Made by a program: the position numbers and the translations under genes
Notes under the pieces: generated by a model
What the model saw: the letters and a program-made list of their open reading frames with translations, nothing else
Told to the model about the DNA's origin: nothing
Databases searched by the model: none
NCBI RefSeq assembly: GCF_001499735.1
Contig: NZ_LN848257.1
Coordinates: forward strand, 4,350,929-4,414,928
DNA from: Thiocapsa sp. KS1
GTDB taxonomy: Bacteria; Pseudomonadota; Gammaproteobacteria; Chromatiales; Chromatiaceae
Direction of reading: 5' to 3'
DNA length: 64,000 nucleotides
Shown: one piece after another, positions 1-8,721 of the stretch
How positions within the stretch are numbered: position 1 is the first letter of the stretch
Layout of the letters: each line of letters opens with the position of its first letter

Positions 1-2
1 TC

Positions 3-1220
3 CGCTCGGGTTATTCGGCGGCCGACACGGCGCCTGTGCCTCCTTCGGCGCTCGCCCCGCCCGTCGCGCGCTGGAACATCAGCGGCAACGAGGCCGCCGG
101 ACAAGGTGCGGTTCGCGGCGGGGTGCGGTTCGTCGCCGCCTATCCCATCACCCCGGCGAGCGAGGTGCTGGAGTGGCTCGCGCCCCGCTTGGAGCTGCTC
201 GGCGGCTCCTTGCTCCAAGCCGAGGACGAGCTGGCCTCGATCAACATGATCATCGGCAGCTCCTTCGGCGGTGTGCCCTCGCTGACGGCGACCTCCGGCC
301 CCGGCTTGAGCCTGATGGTCGAAGGCTTGGGTCTGGCCGTGGCGAGCGAGACCCCGGTCGTGGTCGTCAACGTCCAGCGCGGCGGTCCTTCGACCGGCAT
401 CCCGACCAAGTCGGAGCAGTCCGACCTCAACATTGCACTCTACGGCTTGCACGGGGACGCCCCGCATCTAGTCTTGGCCGCCTTGGGGATTCGCGATTGC
501 GTCGACACGGTCGAATGGGCGGTCGGTCTGGCCGAGCACCTGCAGACGGTCGCGATCGTGCTGTCGGATCAGATGCTGGGTCAGTCGCGCGCGATTATCG
601 ACCCGCCCGGCACCCGGGCGTTCGGGGCAGGGGAGAAGCCGCACCTGCAACGCCTGATCGCGCAGGATGCCGACCCCGATCATCGGCGCTATCGGCCGGC
701 ACCGGACGGGGTCTCGCCGATGGCCTTACCCGGCCTGCCGGGCGGCATGTATACGGCCGAGGGTCTGGAGCACGGCGCGGGCGGCACGCCCTCGAGCCGC
801 GCGATCGACCACGCCGAGCAGCTCGGCAAGCGCCTGCATAAGCTGACCGGCTTCGACTATGGGCCGAGTTGGGCCGAGATCCGGGGCGAAGGCGACCATC
901 TGCTCCTGACCTGGGGCTCTTCGGCGGGTCCGGTCTTCGAAGCCGCGGAGCGTCTGCGCGACTCGGGCACTCCGACACGCGCGATCGCCCTGCGCCTGCT
1001 CGCGCCATTGCAACGCGATGCGCTGCTCAAGGCGATCGGCTCGGCCGGGTCGATCCTGGTCGTCGAGCAAAACCAGACCGCACAGTGCTTCGCCTATCTT
1101 CATTCACAACGCGCGCTTCCGGCGCACGCCCGGTCCTATGCGCGCCCCGGCCCCTTGCCGTTGCGCCCCGCCGAGATCATGCGCGCGCTGATCGGAAGCC
1201 ACACGCGCGAGGAGACTTGA
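3..1220 (+). CDS. korA: 2-oxoglutarate:ferredoxin oxidoreductase, alpha subunit (5' partial)
   Basis: Oxidative decarboxylation of a 2-oxoacid to acyl-CoA with ferredoxin as electron carrier, reversible and used in the reductive or oxidative TCA cycle. The visible part begins with a short Pro/Ala linker and then the pyrimidine-binding alpha domain (ISGNEA, AAYPITPASE, the SGPGLSLM loop, GGPSTGIPTKSEQ), ending with the C-terminal transketolase-like domain. The frame stays open to the first base of the window, and the linker before the alpha domain is typical of proteins with the gamma domain fused in front, so the true start probably lies upstream. A GTG at 36 is possible but less likely. korB follows after one base. 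2-oxoglutarate as substrate is inferred from the overall family resemblance; another 2-oxoacid cannot be excluded. Confidence 0.85.
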   Translation, partial: RSGYSAADTAPVPPSALAPPVARWNISGNEAAGQGAVRGGVRFVAAYPITPASEVLEWLAPRLELLGGSLLQAEDELASINMIIGSSFGGVPSLTATSGPGLSLMVEGLGLAVASETPVVVVNVQRGGPSTGIPTKSEQSDLNIALYGLHGDAPHLVLAALGIRDCVDTVEWAVGLAEHLQTVAIVLSDQMLGQSRAIIDPPGTRAFGAGEKPHLQRLIAQDADPDHRRYRPAPDGVSPMALPGLPGGMYTAEGLEHGAGGTPSSRAIDHAEQLGKRLHKLTGFDYGPSWAEIRGEGDHLLLTWGSSAGPVFEAAERLRDSGTPTRAIALRLLAPLQRDALLKAIGSAGSILVVEQNQTAQCFAYLHSQRALPAHARSYARPGPLPLRPAEIMRALIGSHTREET

Positions 1221-1221
1221 G

Positions 1222-2058
1222 ATGGATACCGCCATCGTCACCCCGACCCTCCGAGCTAAGGACTACAAGTCCGAGGTCGCACCCGTCTGGTGTCCCGGCT
1301 GCGGAGACTTCGCCGTGCTCTCGGCGGTCACCAAGGCCCTGGCGCATCTCAAGCTCCCCAAGGAGCGCGTCGCCATGATCTCCGGTATCGGCTGCTCCTC
1401 CCGACTGCCGGCCTATGTCGATGCCTACGGCTTCCACGGCATTCACGGGCGTGCGCTGCCGATCGCCTCCGGGCTCAAGGCGGCCCGGCCGGATTTGACG
1501 GTGATCGTCGCCGGCGGGGACGGCGACGGCTTCTCGATCGGCGGCAACCACTTCCTGCACGCCTGCCGGCGCAACATGGATCTGACCTACATCGTCATGG
1601 ACAACGAGGTCTACGGCATGACCAAAGGCCAGGCCTCGCCGACCACCCAGCCGGATTGGGCCAAGAGCAAGCTCACGCCGCACGGCACCGGCATGCGGCC
1701 CTTTCTGCCCACGGCGATTGCACTCGCGGCCGGCGCGAGCTTCATCGCCCGCGGTTTCGCGGGTGACCCCAACGGTCTGACCAAGCTGCTGGTGGAGGCG
1801 ATCGAGCATCCGGGATTCGCCTTTCTTCAGGTCTTGAGTCCCTGCCAGACCTTCCGCCCGGAGCAGAAGGAGTGGAAGCATCTGGTCCATCCGAGCGACA
1901 TGGCTCCGACCGACGATCCGGTCGAGGCCGCCCGCTTTATCCAGGCCGACGACGGCATGGCGCTCGGCCTCTTCTATGTTCGGCGGCTCCCCGTCTGGCA
2001 GCCGCACAACCAGCCGACCGCGACCCCCGCGGATCTGGAACGGGAGTTCGCGCTATGA
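1222..2058 (+). CDS. korB: 2-oxoglutarate:ferredoxin oxidoreductase, beta subunit
   Basis: Thiamine-diphosphate-binding beta subunit, 278 aa, the usual length. It shows the cysteine pair of the CPGCGDF motif near residue 26, the GIGCSSR segment, and the ThDP/Mg motif GDGDGFSIGGNH followed by MDNEVYGMTKGQ. The C-terminal part carries the FLQVLSPCQTF segment expected in the family. It starts one base after the korA stop, so the two are translated together. The last codons overlap the start of the ferritin-like gene (ATGA), making a three-gene transcription unit. Function is well supported; the precise 2-oxoacid is inferred. Confidence 0.92.
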   Translation: MDTAIVTPTLRAKDYKSEVAPVWCPGCGDFAVLSAVTKALAHLKLPKERVAMISGIGCSSRLPAYVDAYGFHGIHGRALPIASGLKAARPDLTVIVAGGDGDGFSIGGNHFLHACRRNMDLTYIVMDNEVYGMTKGQASPTTQPDWAKSKLTPHGTGMRPFLPTAIALAAGASFIARGFAGDPNGLTKLLVEAIEHPGFAFLQVLSPCQTFRPEQKEWKHLVHPSDMAPTDDPVEAARFIQADDGMALGLFYVRRLPVWQPHNQPTATPADLEREFAL

Positions 2059-2585
2059 GCACCCTGGCGAGTCAGCGCATCGAGTCCGTCGCCGAATTTC
2101 TGGTGCACGCGCTCGAGCTCGAGCACGAATCGGCCGAGCGATATCGTCAGCTCGCCGAGACCATGACACTGCACCACAACCACACGGTTGCCGCCGTCTT
2201 CCGGCTCCTCGCCGACATGAGCGACGCCCATGCCTCCGAGGTGATCGCCCGCGCCGAGGGCATCCTGCTCCCCGAGATCGCCCCTTGGGACTTCAAATGG
2301 GCCTGTCCCGGGAGTCCCGAGGTCGATTGCGACGACTTCGACGTCAACTACTTGATGACGCCGCTCCAGGCCTTCGAGCTGGCGCTCTTCAACGAGACCC
2401 GCGGTCGGGACTTCTATGCCTTCGTGGCGACGGACTCACCGCAACCGCAGGTCCGGACGCTGGCCGCCGAGATGGCCGCCGAGGAGAGCGAGCACGTCGA
2501 GCTGGTCATGACCTGGGTCAGACGCGAGCGGCTGGTGACGATTCCGGTTCCCGAGGATCTGGATCCGCCGAATCTGCAGGGCTGA
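2055..2585 (+). CDS. Ferritin-like diiron protein, rubrerythrin-like fold
   Basis: 176 aa. It looks like a four-helix-bundle carboxylate-bridged diiron protein: helices carry ALELEHESAERY, DMSDAHASEV, ELALFNETRGRDFY and AEESEHVELV, giving the spaced Glu and ExxH ligands of the ferritin/rubrerythrin family. There is no rubredoxin domain at either end. The ATG overlaps the korB stop by four bases, which argues for translational coupling. The likely role is peroxide or oxygen scavenging, or iron handling, close to the oxygen-sensitive ferredoxin oxidoreductase; this role is inferred from context only. Confidence 0.75.
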   Translation: MSTLASQRIESVAEFLVHALELEHESAERYRQLAETMTLHHNHTVAAVFRLLADMSDAHASEVIARAEGILLPEIAPWDFKWACPGSPEVDCDDFDVNYLMTPLQAFELALFNETRGRDFYAFVATDSPQPQVRTLAAEMAAEESEHVELVMTWVRRERLVTIPVPEDLDPPNLQG

Positions 2586-2719
2586 AGCCCGATCTTCGGA
2601 ATTGCGACGACCGCGTCCTTCCGGGGTTTGAATCCCACTCGCGCTTGGGGCCGATGCGGATTGCCCGTGTGGAGACGCGAGATCGGACGGTGATCGGTAA
2701 ACAGACGAGGTAGAACGCG

Positions 2720-3223
2720 ATGACAGGACAACAAACAGAGCGGGTGCCGATCGCACTCCAGGGCCGGTACGACGCGATCACCGCGTTGACCGACCCATTT
2801 TGCGAGGCCCATTTGAATACCGAGTACCGGGATCTCTGTCGACGGATGGTCGCGAAACTCTGCCGAAAACGACCTTCGCCGCTCGCCACGGGCAAACCGA
2901 ACACCTGGGCCTGCGCGGTCGTTTACTCGGCTGGACGCGTCAACTTTCTGTTCGACAAAAGCCAGACCCCGACCATGACCGCCGACGAGCTATGCTCGCC
3001 CTTCGGTGTGAGTAAGAGCACAGGCTCGGCGAAGTCCACCGCGATCCTTAAATGGCTCAACTCCCACCAAGGCGATCCGAATTGGACGCTCCCCGGCCGG
3101 CTTGGCGACAACCCGCTGGCCTGGATGATCCGGGTGAACGGCTTTATCCTCGACGCCAGGACGGCCCCTCGCGAGATTCAAGAAGAGGCCTTTCGGCTTG
3201 GGTTGATCCCCGATCTGCCATGA
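2720..3223 (+). CDS. DUF6398-type protein of unknown function
   Basis: 167 aa. It resembles the conserved DUF6398 family: a central stretch with CRKRPSPLATGKPNTWACAV, VNFLFDKSQTP and LCSPFGVSKSTGSAK, the last being a probable helix-turn-helix-like segment. The C-terminal 45 residues continue in frame and are less conserved. No signal peptide or membrane segment is seen. It stands alone between the kor genes and the restriction locus, after 134 bases in which I see nothing. Family members are often found near mobile or defensive genes; no biochemical role is known to me. Confidence 0.7.
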   Translation: MTGQQTERVPIALQGRYDAITALTDPFCEAHLNTEYRDLCRRMVAKLCRKRPSPLATGKPNTWACAVVYSAGRVNFLFDKSQTPTMTADELCSPFGVSKSTGSAKSTAILKWLNSHQGDPNWTLPGRLGDNPLAWMIRVNGFILDARTAPREIQEEAFRLGLIPDLP

Positions 3224-3568
3224 GCCATCCGTGATCGAAGACCGCCCCGGCCAGGAGCGACGCAGGCGATCGTCGCGAAGCGACAGCACCCCGGGATCGA
3301 CGACTTGCAGTCGTCCTCTTCCGCTGCCCTGACGGCCTGCGGGGTCGAGTTTTTGACCGAGGTCAGGGATCGTCATGGGTGGAGTACGACCGACAATGCT
3401 ATGCTCGCGACAGGGTTTGTGATCCGTGGACGGCAGTCGTGCACCATTGGATCCGCGCATGGCGGTCGAGACGCCTTCGCCATGCCACAGACCGGATCGG
3501 ATCGGATCGGATCGGATCGGCATCTTTGGCCAGCAAGGGCTTCGGCGGCAACGAGGAGACGAAGAGGG
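3224..3568. other. Non-coding stretch between DUF6398 gene and exonuclease remnant
   Basis: 345 bases with overlapping open frames on both strands that resemble no family and have no good start context. The only structured element is a pentanucleotide tandem repeat near the right end (listed separately). Confidence 0.5.
3493..3520. repeat. CGGAT pentanucleotide tandem repeat
   Basis: Five perfect copies of CGGAT followed by CGG. It lies 49 bases before the exonuclease remnant and is outside any convincing coding region. Such a tract could expand or contract by slippage. Confidence 0.9.
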
Positions 3569-3930
3569 ATGGATCCGGTTGTAGTGATCGACTTCGAGAC
3601 GACCGGTCTCTCGCCGGACATGGGCGATCGCGCGACCGAGATCGCGGCCGTCTTGATCCGCGACGGGCGCATCGCTGATCAGTACCAGAGCCTGATGAAT
3701 GCCGGTCGGCGCATCCCGTCCTTTATCGAGCACCTCACCAGGCAAAGGCCGATGCCGAGATGGCGGCGCATCTGACGCTGTATCTGGAGCGGGCCCTGAT
3801 GGAGCGGTTCGGGCTCACAGAGGTTAAGCACGACCTGCTCGGGCGGATTCAGCGGACGGCGAAGACCCAGCTCGAAAGCTGCATCGCGCGTTACGGCGGA
3901 GCCGGCGCGTCGGCAGCGGGAAGCGGATGA
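3569..3930 (+). pseudogene. DEDDh 3'-5' exonuclease (DnaQ-like), internally deleted
   Basis: The first part reads as the N terminus of a DnaQ-type exonuclease: [13 protein letters not shown] (ExoI motif with catalytic Asp and Glu), then [12 protein letters not shown] and IPSFIEHLT. At about 3745 the frame changes. From there the +1 frame reads [28 protein letters not shown] to a TGA at 3930, which looks like the C-terminal end of the same kind of protein. The ExoII and ExoIII motifs with the remaining catalytic Asp and His are missing. I interpret this as one gene that lost an internal segment of perhaps 100 codons together with its frame. It cannot be an active exonuclease as it stands. Confidence 0.7.
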
Positions 3931-3952
3931 GCGTTGCGACAGGAGTGTGTTG

Positions 3953-6900
3953 ATGCCAACCGAGGCGGTATCACGGAACTTCGGATGTCTGCGGGCCTAT
4001 GAGCCGCAGCTTGATCGCCTCGGCGCCCTGGCGGAACGCTATTTCCCCGATGATCCCTCGACCTGCCTGATCAAGCTCCGCCAGCTCGGCGAGGAGCTGG
4101 CCCGCCAAGTAGCCGCGCGGAGCGGTCTTCTCGCCACCCCGGAGGAGCTGCAATCGGACCTGTTGCGTCGTCTCAAGCTCGAGCGTGCGGTCCCTCCCGA
4201 GGTTCTCGACCTGTTTCACCAGGTCCGGATTCTCGGCAACCGCGCGACGCACCATGGCTACGGTGACTACCGGGATGCCCTGACCACGCTCAAGATCGCC
4301 CGGCAACTGGCGATCTGGTTTCACAGGACCTTCGGAAAGGACACCGGCTTCAAGCCCGGCCCTTTCGTACCGCCGACCGCACCGCAGGCCGCTTCGGAAT
4401 CCCTGATGGAGGAGCTGGAACAGTTGCGCGCCGAACGGGCACAACTGCTCGGCAAGGCCGAGAAGGCGCGGGAAGCGGTCGATGCGGCGAGGGTCGCCCA
4501 TGAAACCGCCGAGGCCCGCGCCCGCCGGATCGACGAGGAGCGAGCGTTGTGGGCCGAGATTGCGCAGGAAGCGGAGGACCAGAAGAACGCGGCACTGGCC
4601 GACCTGCTTGTCCTTCAGACTGCCGCCGCCCAAGCCACGCCGCAGCAGAAGGCCCGTCAGCAGCAACAGGCCGAGCAAGCCGCCAAAGGGATCGATCTCG
4701 ACGAGGCCGCGACGCGTGCCATCATCGACGAGCAACTGCGCATCCGAGGCTGGGAAGCCGATACCAAGGTCCTGCGTTACAGCCAGGGCGCGCGCCCGGC
4801 CAAGGGCAGGGCGATGGCGATTGCCGAATGGCCGACCGCGAGCGGTCCGGCCGACTATGCGCTCTTCTATGGCTTACCCTGTCTCGGCACAGTGGAGGTA
4901 AAGCGCGAACGCAAGAACGTCTCCGCCGCCGTCGATCAGTCCGAGCGCTATGCGCGCGACATCATCCTCGAGGACGGCGAGGCGGAGGCGAGCGGGGGGC
5001 CATGGGACGCCTACCGGGTCCCCTTCGTCTTCGCGACCAATGGACGGCCCTATCTCAAGCAGATCGAGACCGAGAGCGGCATCTGGTTTCGCGATACCCG
5101 CAAGGCCACCCATCACCGCCGCGCCTTGAACGACTGGCCGACGCCCGACGGGCTCAAGGCCCGGCTGGAGATCGACATCGATGCCGCCCAAGCGGCCCTC
5201 AAGACCCAGCCGATGCTGTTCGGCTTCCCCTTGCGGCCCTATCAGCAGCAGGCCATCGAGGAGGTCGAGCGGAGCATTGCCGACGGCTTGAGGTCCCTGC
5301 TGGTCGCCATGGCGACCGGAACCGGCAAGACCAAGCTCGCCATCGCCCTGCTCTTTCGCCTGCTCAACGCCAAGCGTTTTCGCCGTGTCTGCTTCGTGGT
5401 GGACCGCAGCGCCCTGGGGCAGCAGACCGGCGGGGAGTTCTCGTCCACCAAGGTGGTCGGGACCAAGACCTTCGCCGACATCTTCGATCTCAAAGGTCTG
5501 GATGCCGTCGGTCCCGAGCCGGAAACCAAGGTCCACATCTGCACCATTCAGGGCCTCGTGCGCCGGGTGCTCTACAACGCCGATCCGGCCGATGTACCGC
5601 CCATCGATCAGTACGATCTGATCGTGATCGACGAGTGCCACCGGGGCTATCTCCTCGACCGCGAGCTCTCCGACGGCGAACTCAGCTTCCGCAGCGAGGC
5701 GGACTACATCTCCAAATACCGCCGGGTCCTGGAGCACTTCGACGCGGTCAAGATCGGCCTCACCGCGACGCCCGCACTGCATACGGTACAGATCTTCGGC
5801 GATCCGGTTTACACCTACTCCTACCGCGAGGCGGTCGTCGACGGCTACCTGATCGACCACGAGCCGCCGATCCAGATCACCACCGCCCTCTCGCAGGCCG
5901 GGATTCATTTCGGCAAGGGCGAGCAGATCGAGCTGCTCGATACCAAGACCGGCCAGATCGACCTTGCCCATGTTCCTGACCAGATCGACTTCGAGGTCGA
6001 AGCCTTCAACAAGCAGGTCGTAACGATCAACTTCAACAAGGTCGTAGCCGAGGAGCTGACCAAGCACATCGATCCGGACCTGCCGGGCAAGACCCTGGTC
6101 TTTGCCGCCACCGACGCCCATGCCGACATCGTCGTGGATCAGCTGAAAAAGGCGTTCAAGGTGCGCTACGGCGAGATCGAGGACGCCGCCATCCGCAAGA
6201 TCACCGGCAGCGTCGATCAGGTCAGCGGCTTGATCCGCTCCTATCGCAACGACGACCTGCCGAAGATCGCCGTTACCGTCGATCTGCTGACCACCGGGAT
6301 CGATGTCCCCAAGATCACGAACCTCGTCTTTCTGCGCCGCGTCAACAGCCGCATCCTCTACGAGCAGATGCTGGGCCGGGCGACCCGGCGCTGCGACGAG
6401 ATCGGCAAGGAGACCTTCCGTATCTTCGATGCCGTCGATCTCTATCCGCATCTCCAGAGCCTGACCGACATGCGCCCGGTTGTGGTCAATCCCTCGATCA
6501 GCCTGGAGCAGCTCTTCGAGGAGCTCGCCAAGGTCGAGACGGACGCGCACCGCGAAGAGATCCGCGACCAAATCCTGGTTAAGCTGCGCCGGCGTCTCGG
6601 CAAGCTCTCCGGCGAGGCCCGTGAGCAGTACGAAGCGAATGCAGGCGAAACGCCCGAGGCGACGCTGAAACGCTTGGCGGAGCAGCCGCTCGATACCAGT
6701 GCGGCCTGGCTCGCTTCAAGGCCCGGTCTTGGCCGTATCCTCGACCGGGAACCGGAGGCGTATGCGCCGCGCCGAATCCCGATCTCGTCTCACGATGATC
6801 GGATTGCCGAGGTCGTGCGCGGCTACGGGTCCGCCGACAAGCCCGAGGATTTTCTCGACGGTTTCACCAGCTACGTCCGCAACAACGTCAACAAGATCGC

Positions 6901-7345
6901 GGCCCTGACGGTTGTGGTGCAGCGCCCGCGCGAGCTGACCCGCGCCCAGCTTCGCGAGCTGCGCCTTGCGCTCGATAAGCTGGGTTATTCCGATGCCAAC
7001 CTGCGCCGGGCGTGGCAGGATGCCAGGAACGAAGAGATCGCCGCCTCGATCATCGGGTTCGTCCGTCAGGCCGCCCTCGGCGACGCGCTGATTCCCTTCG
7101 AGGAGCGGGTCCGCGCCGCCATGCAGCGGATCCTCGCCAAACACCCCTGGAGCGATCCGCAGCGCAAATGGCTCAAGCGCATCGCCGAGCAGATCGAGCG
7201 CGAGATCGTGGTCGACCGCTCGGCGCTCGACCGTGAGCCCTTCCAGGCGCATGGTGGCTTCAGTCGTTTGAACAAGGTGTTTGATGGTCAGCTCGAAGCC
7301 GTTCTCGGCGAGCTGAACGAGGCGCTCTGGAGCAGGGCAGGATGA
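3953..7345 (+). CDS. hsdR: Type I restriction enzyme, R (motor/nuclease) subunit
   Basis: 1130 aa. The restriction and translocation subunit of a type I system. Order of parts: an N-terminal DUF4145-like helical domain (about 1-125, with RILGNRATHHGYGDY), a coiled coil rich in Glu/Arg/Ala (about 140-230), the HsdR nuclease domain with the ADYALFYG...TVEVKRE core (catalytic ExK near residue 313), a superfamily 2 helicase with Walker A ATGTGKT (about 453), the DECH box (about 560) and GLTATP, helicase C with TTGIDVPK and GRATRR, and an EcoEI-type C-terminal domain. The ATG at 3953 is chosen over GTG 3947 because AGGAG sits seven bases before it. The next gene overlaps the stop by four bases; hsdM and hsdS lie 1.4 kb downstream. 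Confidence 0.95.
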   Translation: MPTEAVSRNFGCLRAYEPQLDRLGALAERYFPDDPSTCLIKLRQLGEELARQVAARSGLLATPEELQSDLLRRLKLERAVPPEVLDLFHQVRILGNRATHHGYGDYRDALTTLKIARQLAIWFHRTFGKDTGFKPGPFVPPTAPQAASESLMEELEQLRAERAQLLGKAEKAREAVDAARVAHETAEARARRIDEERALWAEIAQEAEDQKNAALADLLVLQTAAAQATPQQKARQQQQAEQAAKGIDLDEAATRAIIDEQLRIRGWEADTKVLRYSQGARPAKGRAMAIAEWPTASGPADYALFYGLPCLGTVEVKRERKNVSAAVDQSERYARDIILEDGEAEASGGPWDAYRVPFVFATNGRPYLKQIETESGIWFRDTRKATHHRRALNDWPTPDGLKARLEIDIDAAQAALKTQPMLFGFPLRPYQQQAIEEVERSIADGLRSLLVAMATGTGKTKLAIALLFRLLNAKRFRRVCFVVDRSALGQQTGGEFSSTKVVGTKTFADIFDLKGLDAVGPEPETKVHICTIQGLVRRVLYNADPADVPPIDQYDLIVIDECHRGYLLDRELSDGELSFRSEADYISKYRRVLEHFDAVKIGLTATPALHTVQIFGDPVYTYSYREAVVDGYLIDHEPPIQITTALSQAGIHFGKGEQIELLDTKTGQIDLAHVPDQIDFEVEAFNKQVVTINFNKVVAEELTKHIDPDLPGKTLVFAATDAHADIVVDQLKKAFKVRYGEIEDAAIRKITGSVDQVSGLIRSYRNDDLPKIAVTVDLLTTGIDVPKITNLVFLRRVNSRILYEQMLGRATRRCDEIGKETFRIFDAVDLYPHLQSLTDMRPVVVNPSISLEQLFEELAKVETDAHREEIRDQILVKLRRRLGKLSGEAREQYEANAGETPEATLKRLAEQPLDTSAAWLASRPGLGRILDREPEAYAPRRIPISSHDDRIAEVVRGYGSADKPEDFLDGFTSYVRNNVNKIAALTVVVQRPRELTRAQLRELRLALDKLGYSDANLRRAWQDARNEEIAASIIGFVRQAALGDALIPFEERVRAAMQRILAKHPWSDPQRKWLKRIAEQIEREIVVDRSALDREPFQAHGGFSRLNKVFDGQLEAVLGELNEALWSRAG

Positions 7346-7623
7346 ACAGGCTTAATTCCGAGGAAAAAGAAATTCTGGAGGCATTTGAGTCCGGAAATCT
7401 CAAAAGGGCAAAAAGTGCCGTTGACGAGATGAAGGCTCATCAAGCCATTGCGGACGCCACGTTCAGGAAGGACGCACGTATCAGCATTCGCCTTTCCTCC
7501 AAGGATCTTCGTGCCTTACAAGCACGTGCGTTGCAAGAAGGAATCCCATGCCAAACGCTGGTATCCAGCGTACTGCACAAGTTCGTCGATGGCCAATTGG
7601 TCGACAAATCGGCGAACAAGTAA
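7342..7623 (+). CDS. CopG-type (BrnA-like) antitoxin, apparently without partner
   Basis: 93 aa. The C-terminal half, KDARISIRLSSKDLRALQ followed by ALQEGIPCQTLVSSVLHKFVDG, matches the ribbon-helix-helix antitoxins of the CopG/PF12441 group. The N terminus is a short charged helix. It starts inside the last codon of hsdR (ATGA overlap), so it is coupled to the restriction subunit. No toxin of the usual BrnT/RelE kind lies next to it on either side. It may be an orphan antitoxin, or a regulator co-opted to the restriction operon; the latter is speculation. Confidence 0.7.
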   Translation: MNRLNSEEKEILEAFESGNLKRAKSAVDEMKAHQAIADATFRKDARISIRLSSKDLRALQARALQEGIPCQTLVSSVLHKFVDGQLVDKSANK

Positions 7624-7632
7624 AATGTAGCG

Positions 7633-7720
7633 AGTAGGTTGGGCAAAGCATCGCACGATGCGCTCGCAGAAGAACCGCGACGGAGCAAGGGCCTGCCCAT
7701 CCGACGTTCTGGGGCCACCG
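7633..7720. repeat. Dispersed palindromic repeat, copy left of the PIN cassette
   Basis: Begins with GTAGGTTGGGCAAAGC and ends with TGCCCATCCGAC plus CTGGGGCCACCG, so the ends are inverted repeats (TTGGGC / GCCCAT). The right end is nearly repeated at 8603-8630 on the other side of the toxin-antitoxin pair. Confidence 0.6.
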
Positions 7721-7790
7721 CGGCTTCGCCCGCAAACGTATCGGCCGCATTCTCAACAGCATTCGAGAGTTGAGCAGGACAGAACCGCGC

Positions 7791-8036
7791 ATGTCACTCG
7801 TAATCTCCGATGAAACACTGCACGCCGCGCACCTGACGGCGGCCGAGCTCAAGCAGGAATTGGCGATCCTGCTCTTTGCGCAAGACCGCCTCACCCTCGT
7901 TCAGGCCGCTGCCCTCGCCGGGATGCGCCCGCTGCCCTTCCAGCATCTTCTCGCCGGTCGGGGCATCGGACCGCATTACGACGTGCCGGAATTCGAGCAA
8001 GATTTGAAGACCTTGAGCAGCCACGGACCCGCCTGA
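7791..8036 (+). CDS. UPF0175 family antitoxin
   Basis: 81 aa from ATG 7791; a TTG 21 bases upstream is the only alternative. SDETLHAAHLTAAELKQELAILLFAQDRLTLVQAAALAGM is the UPF0175 pattern: helix-turn-helix-like N-terminal part and a C-terminal tail (HYDVPEFEQDLKTL) that usually wraps the toxin. One base separates it from a PIN-domain gene, the standard arrangement for this antitoxin family. Expected to neutralise the downstream nuclease and repress its own promoter. Confidence 0.8.
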   Translation: MSLVISDETLHAAHLTAAELKQELAILLFAQDRLTLVQAAALAGMRPLPFQHLLAGRGIGPHYDVPEFEQDLKTLSSHGPA

Positions 8037-8037
8037 C

Positions 8038-8523
8038 GTGGTTGTCTCGAATACTTCGCCCATCATCAACTTGGCCTGCATCGGTCGGTTGAATCTGCTG
8101 CCCGCGTTATATGGCCAGATCGCGATACCTGCCGCGGTCTTTCATGAAATCGCCGTCATCGATCCGGAAGCGCCAGGCGCTGCGGAGATTCGCCGCGCGC
8201 CCTGGGTCCAAACTTGGAGTGTCGCCAATCGACCGCTCGTCGCCGCCCTGAGTCTTGAGCTTGACCCTGGAGAGTCGGAGGCAATCGCCTGCGCACTTGA
8301 GCGCCAAGCCACCTTGCTCTTGATCGATGAGCGACGCGGGCGGAGCGTGGCACAGCGTTTAGGGGTGCCAGTCATGGGACTGCTAGGCGTTCTCCTGCTG
8401 GCCAAGCAACGGGGAATCATCGAGAACATTCGCCCTCTGCTGGATGCACTTCGGCACACTGCGGGATTCTGGATCACCGACGCGCTCTACGCACGGGTAA
8501 TGGAGGAAGCAAGCGAAACATGA
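8038..8523 (+). CDS. PIN-domain (DUF3368-type) toxin
   Basis: 161 aa from a GTG directly after the antitoxin stop. VVSNTSPIINLACIG gives the first catalytic Asp-like position replaced by SNTSP as is usual in DUF3368 proteins; ELDPGESEAIACALE gives the central Glu and LLIDERRGRSVAQRLGVPVMGLLGVLL the last acidic cluster and the conserved hydrophobic end. Family members are ribonucleases of VapC-like fold. It forms a toxin-antitoxin pair with the UPF0175 gene. The pair interrupts the restriction operon between R and M and is flanked by related palindromic repeats. Confidence 0.8.
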   Translation: MVVSNTSPIINLACIGRLNLLPALYGQIAIPAAVFHEIAVIDPEAPGAAEIRRAPWVQTWSVANRPLVAALSLELDPGESEAIACALERQATLLLIDERRGRSVAQRLGVPVMGLLGVLLLAKQRGIIENIRPLLDALRHTAGFWITDALYARVMEEASET

Positions 8524-8544
8524 CAGATTAAGCGCCGGGACTTG

Positions 8545-8630
8545 CAGGATGGGCGCGCCTGTCCCGCGTCGCTGGCGACCGTCGAACACATCGCGCGGGC
8601 TTTGCCCATCCGACACCCTGGGACCACCGT
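8545..8630. repeat. Dispersed palindromic repeat, copy right of the PIN cassette
   Basis: Ends are inverted: CAGGATGGGC at the left and GCCCATCCGAC at the right, followed by CCTGGGACCACCG, closely like the right end of the copy at 7633-7720. The internal sequence differs. Confidence 0.6.
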
Positions 8631-8721
8631 GGTAGGCGGCAGATCTGAAATTGCCAGGTAAGAGCGCGCCGCTTGACCGACACCCCACCCCTCTTTTCTC
8701 AGGATCGACCCGAACCCCACA

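Noticed and set aside
3493..3520. CRISPR-like repeat
   Set aside because: Pure pentanucleotide tandem repeat without spacers; the NPSL repeat at 49582-49629 is likewise coding and spacerless.
2990..3745. Long minus-strand open frame (251 codons) across the DUF6398 gene end and exonuclease remnant
   Set aside because: Overlaps two better-supported coding segments, no family resemblance, and its translation is low-complexity as expected for an antisense frame in GC-rich DNA.
4874..6571. 565-codon minus-strand open frame inside hsdR
   Set aside because: Mirror frame of hsdR, rich in Leu/Asp/Gly/Val without motifs; hsdR itself has all helicase motifs.
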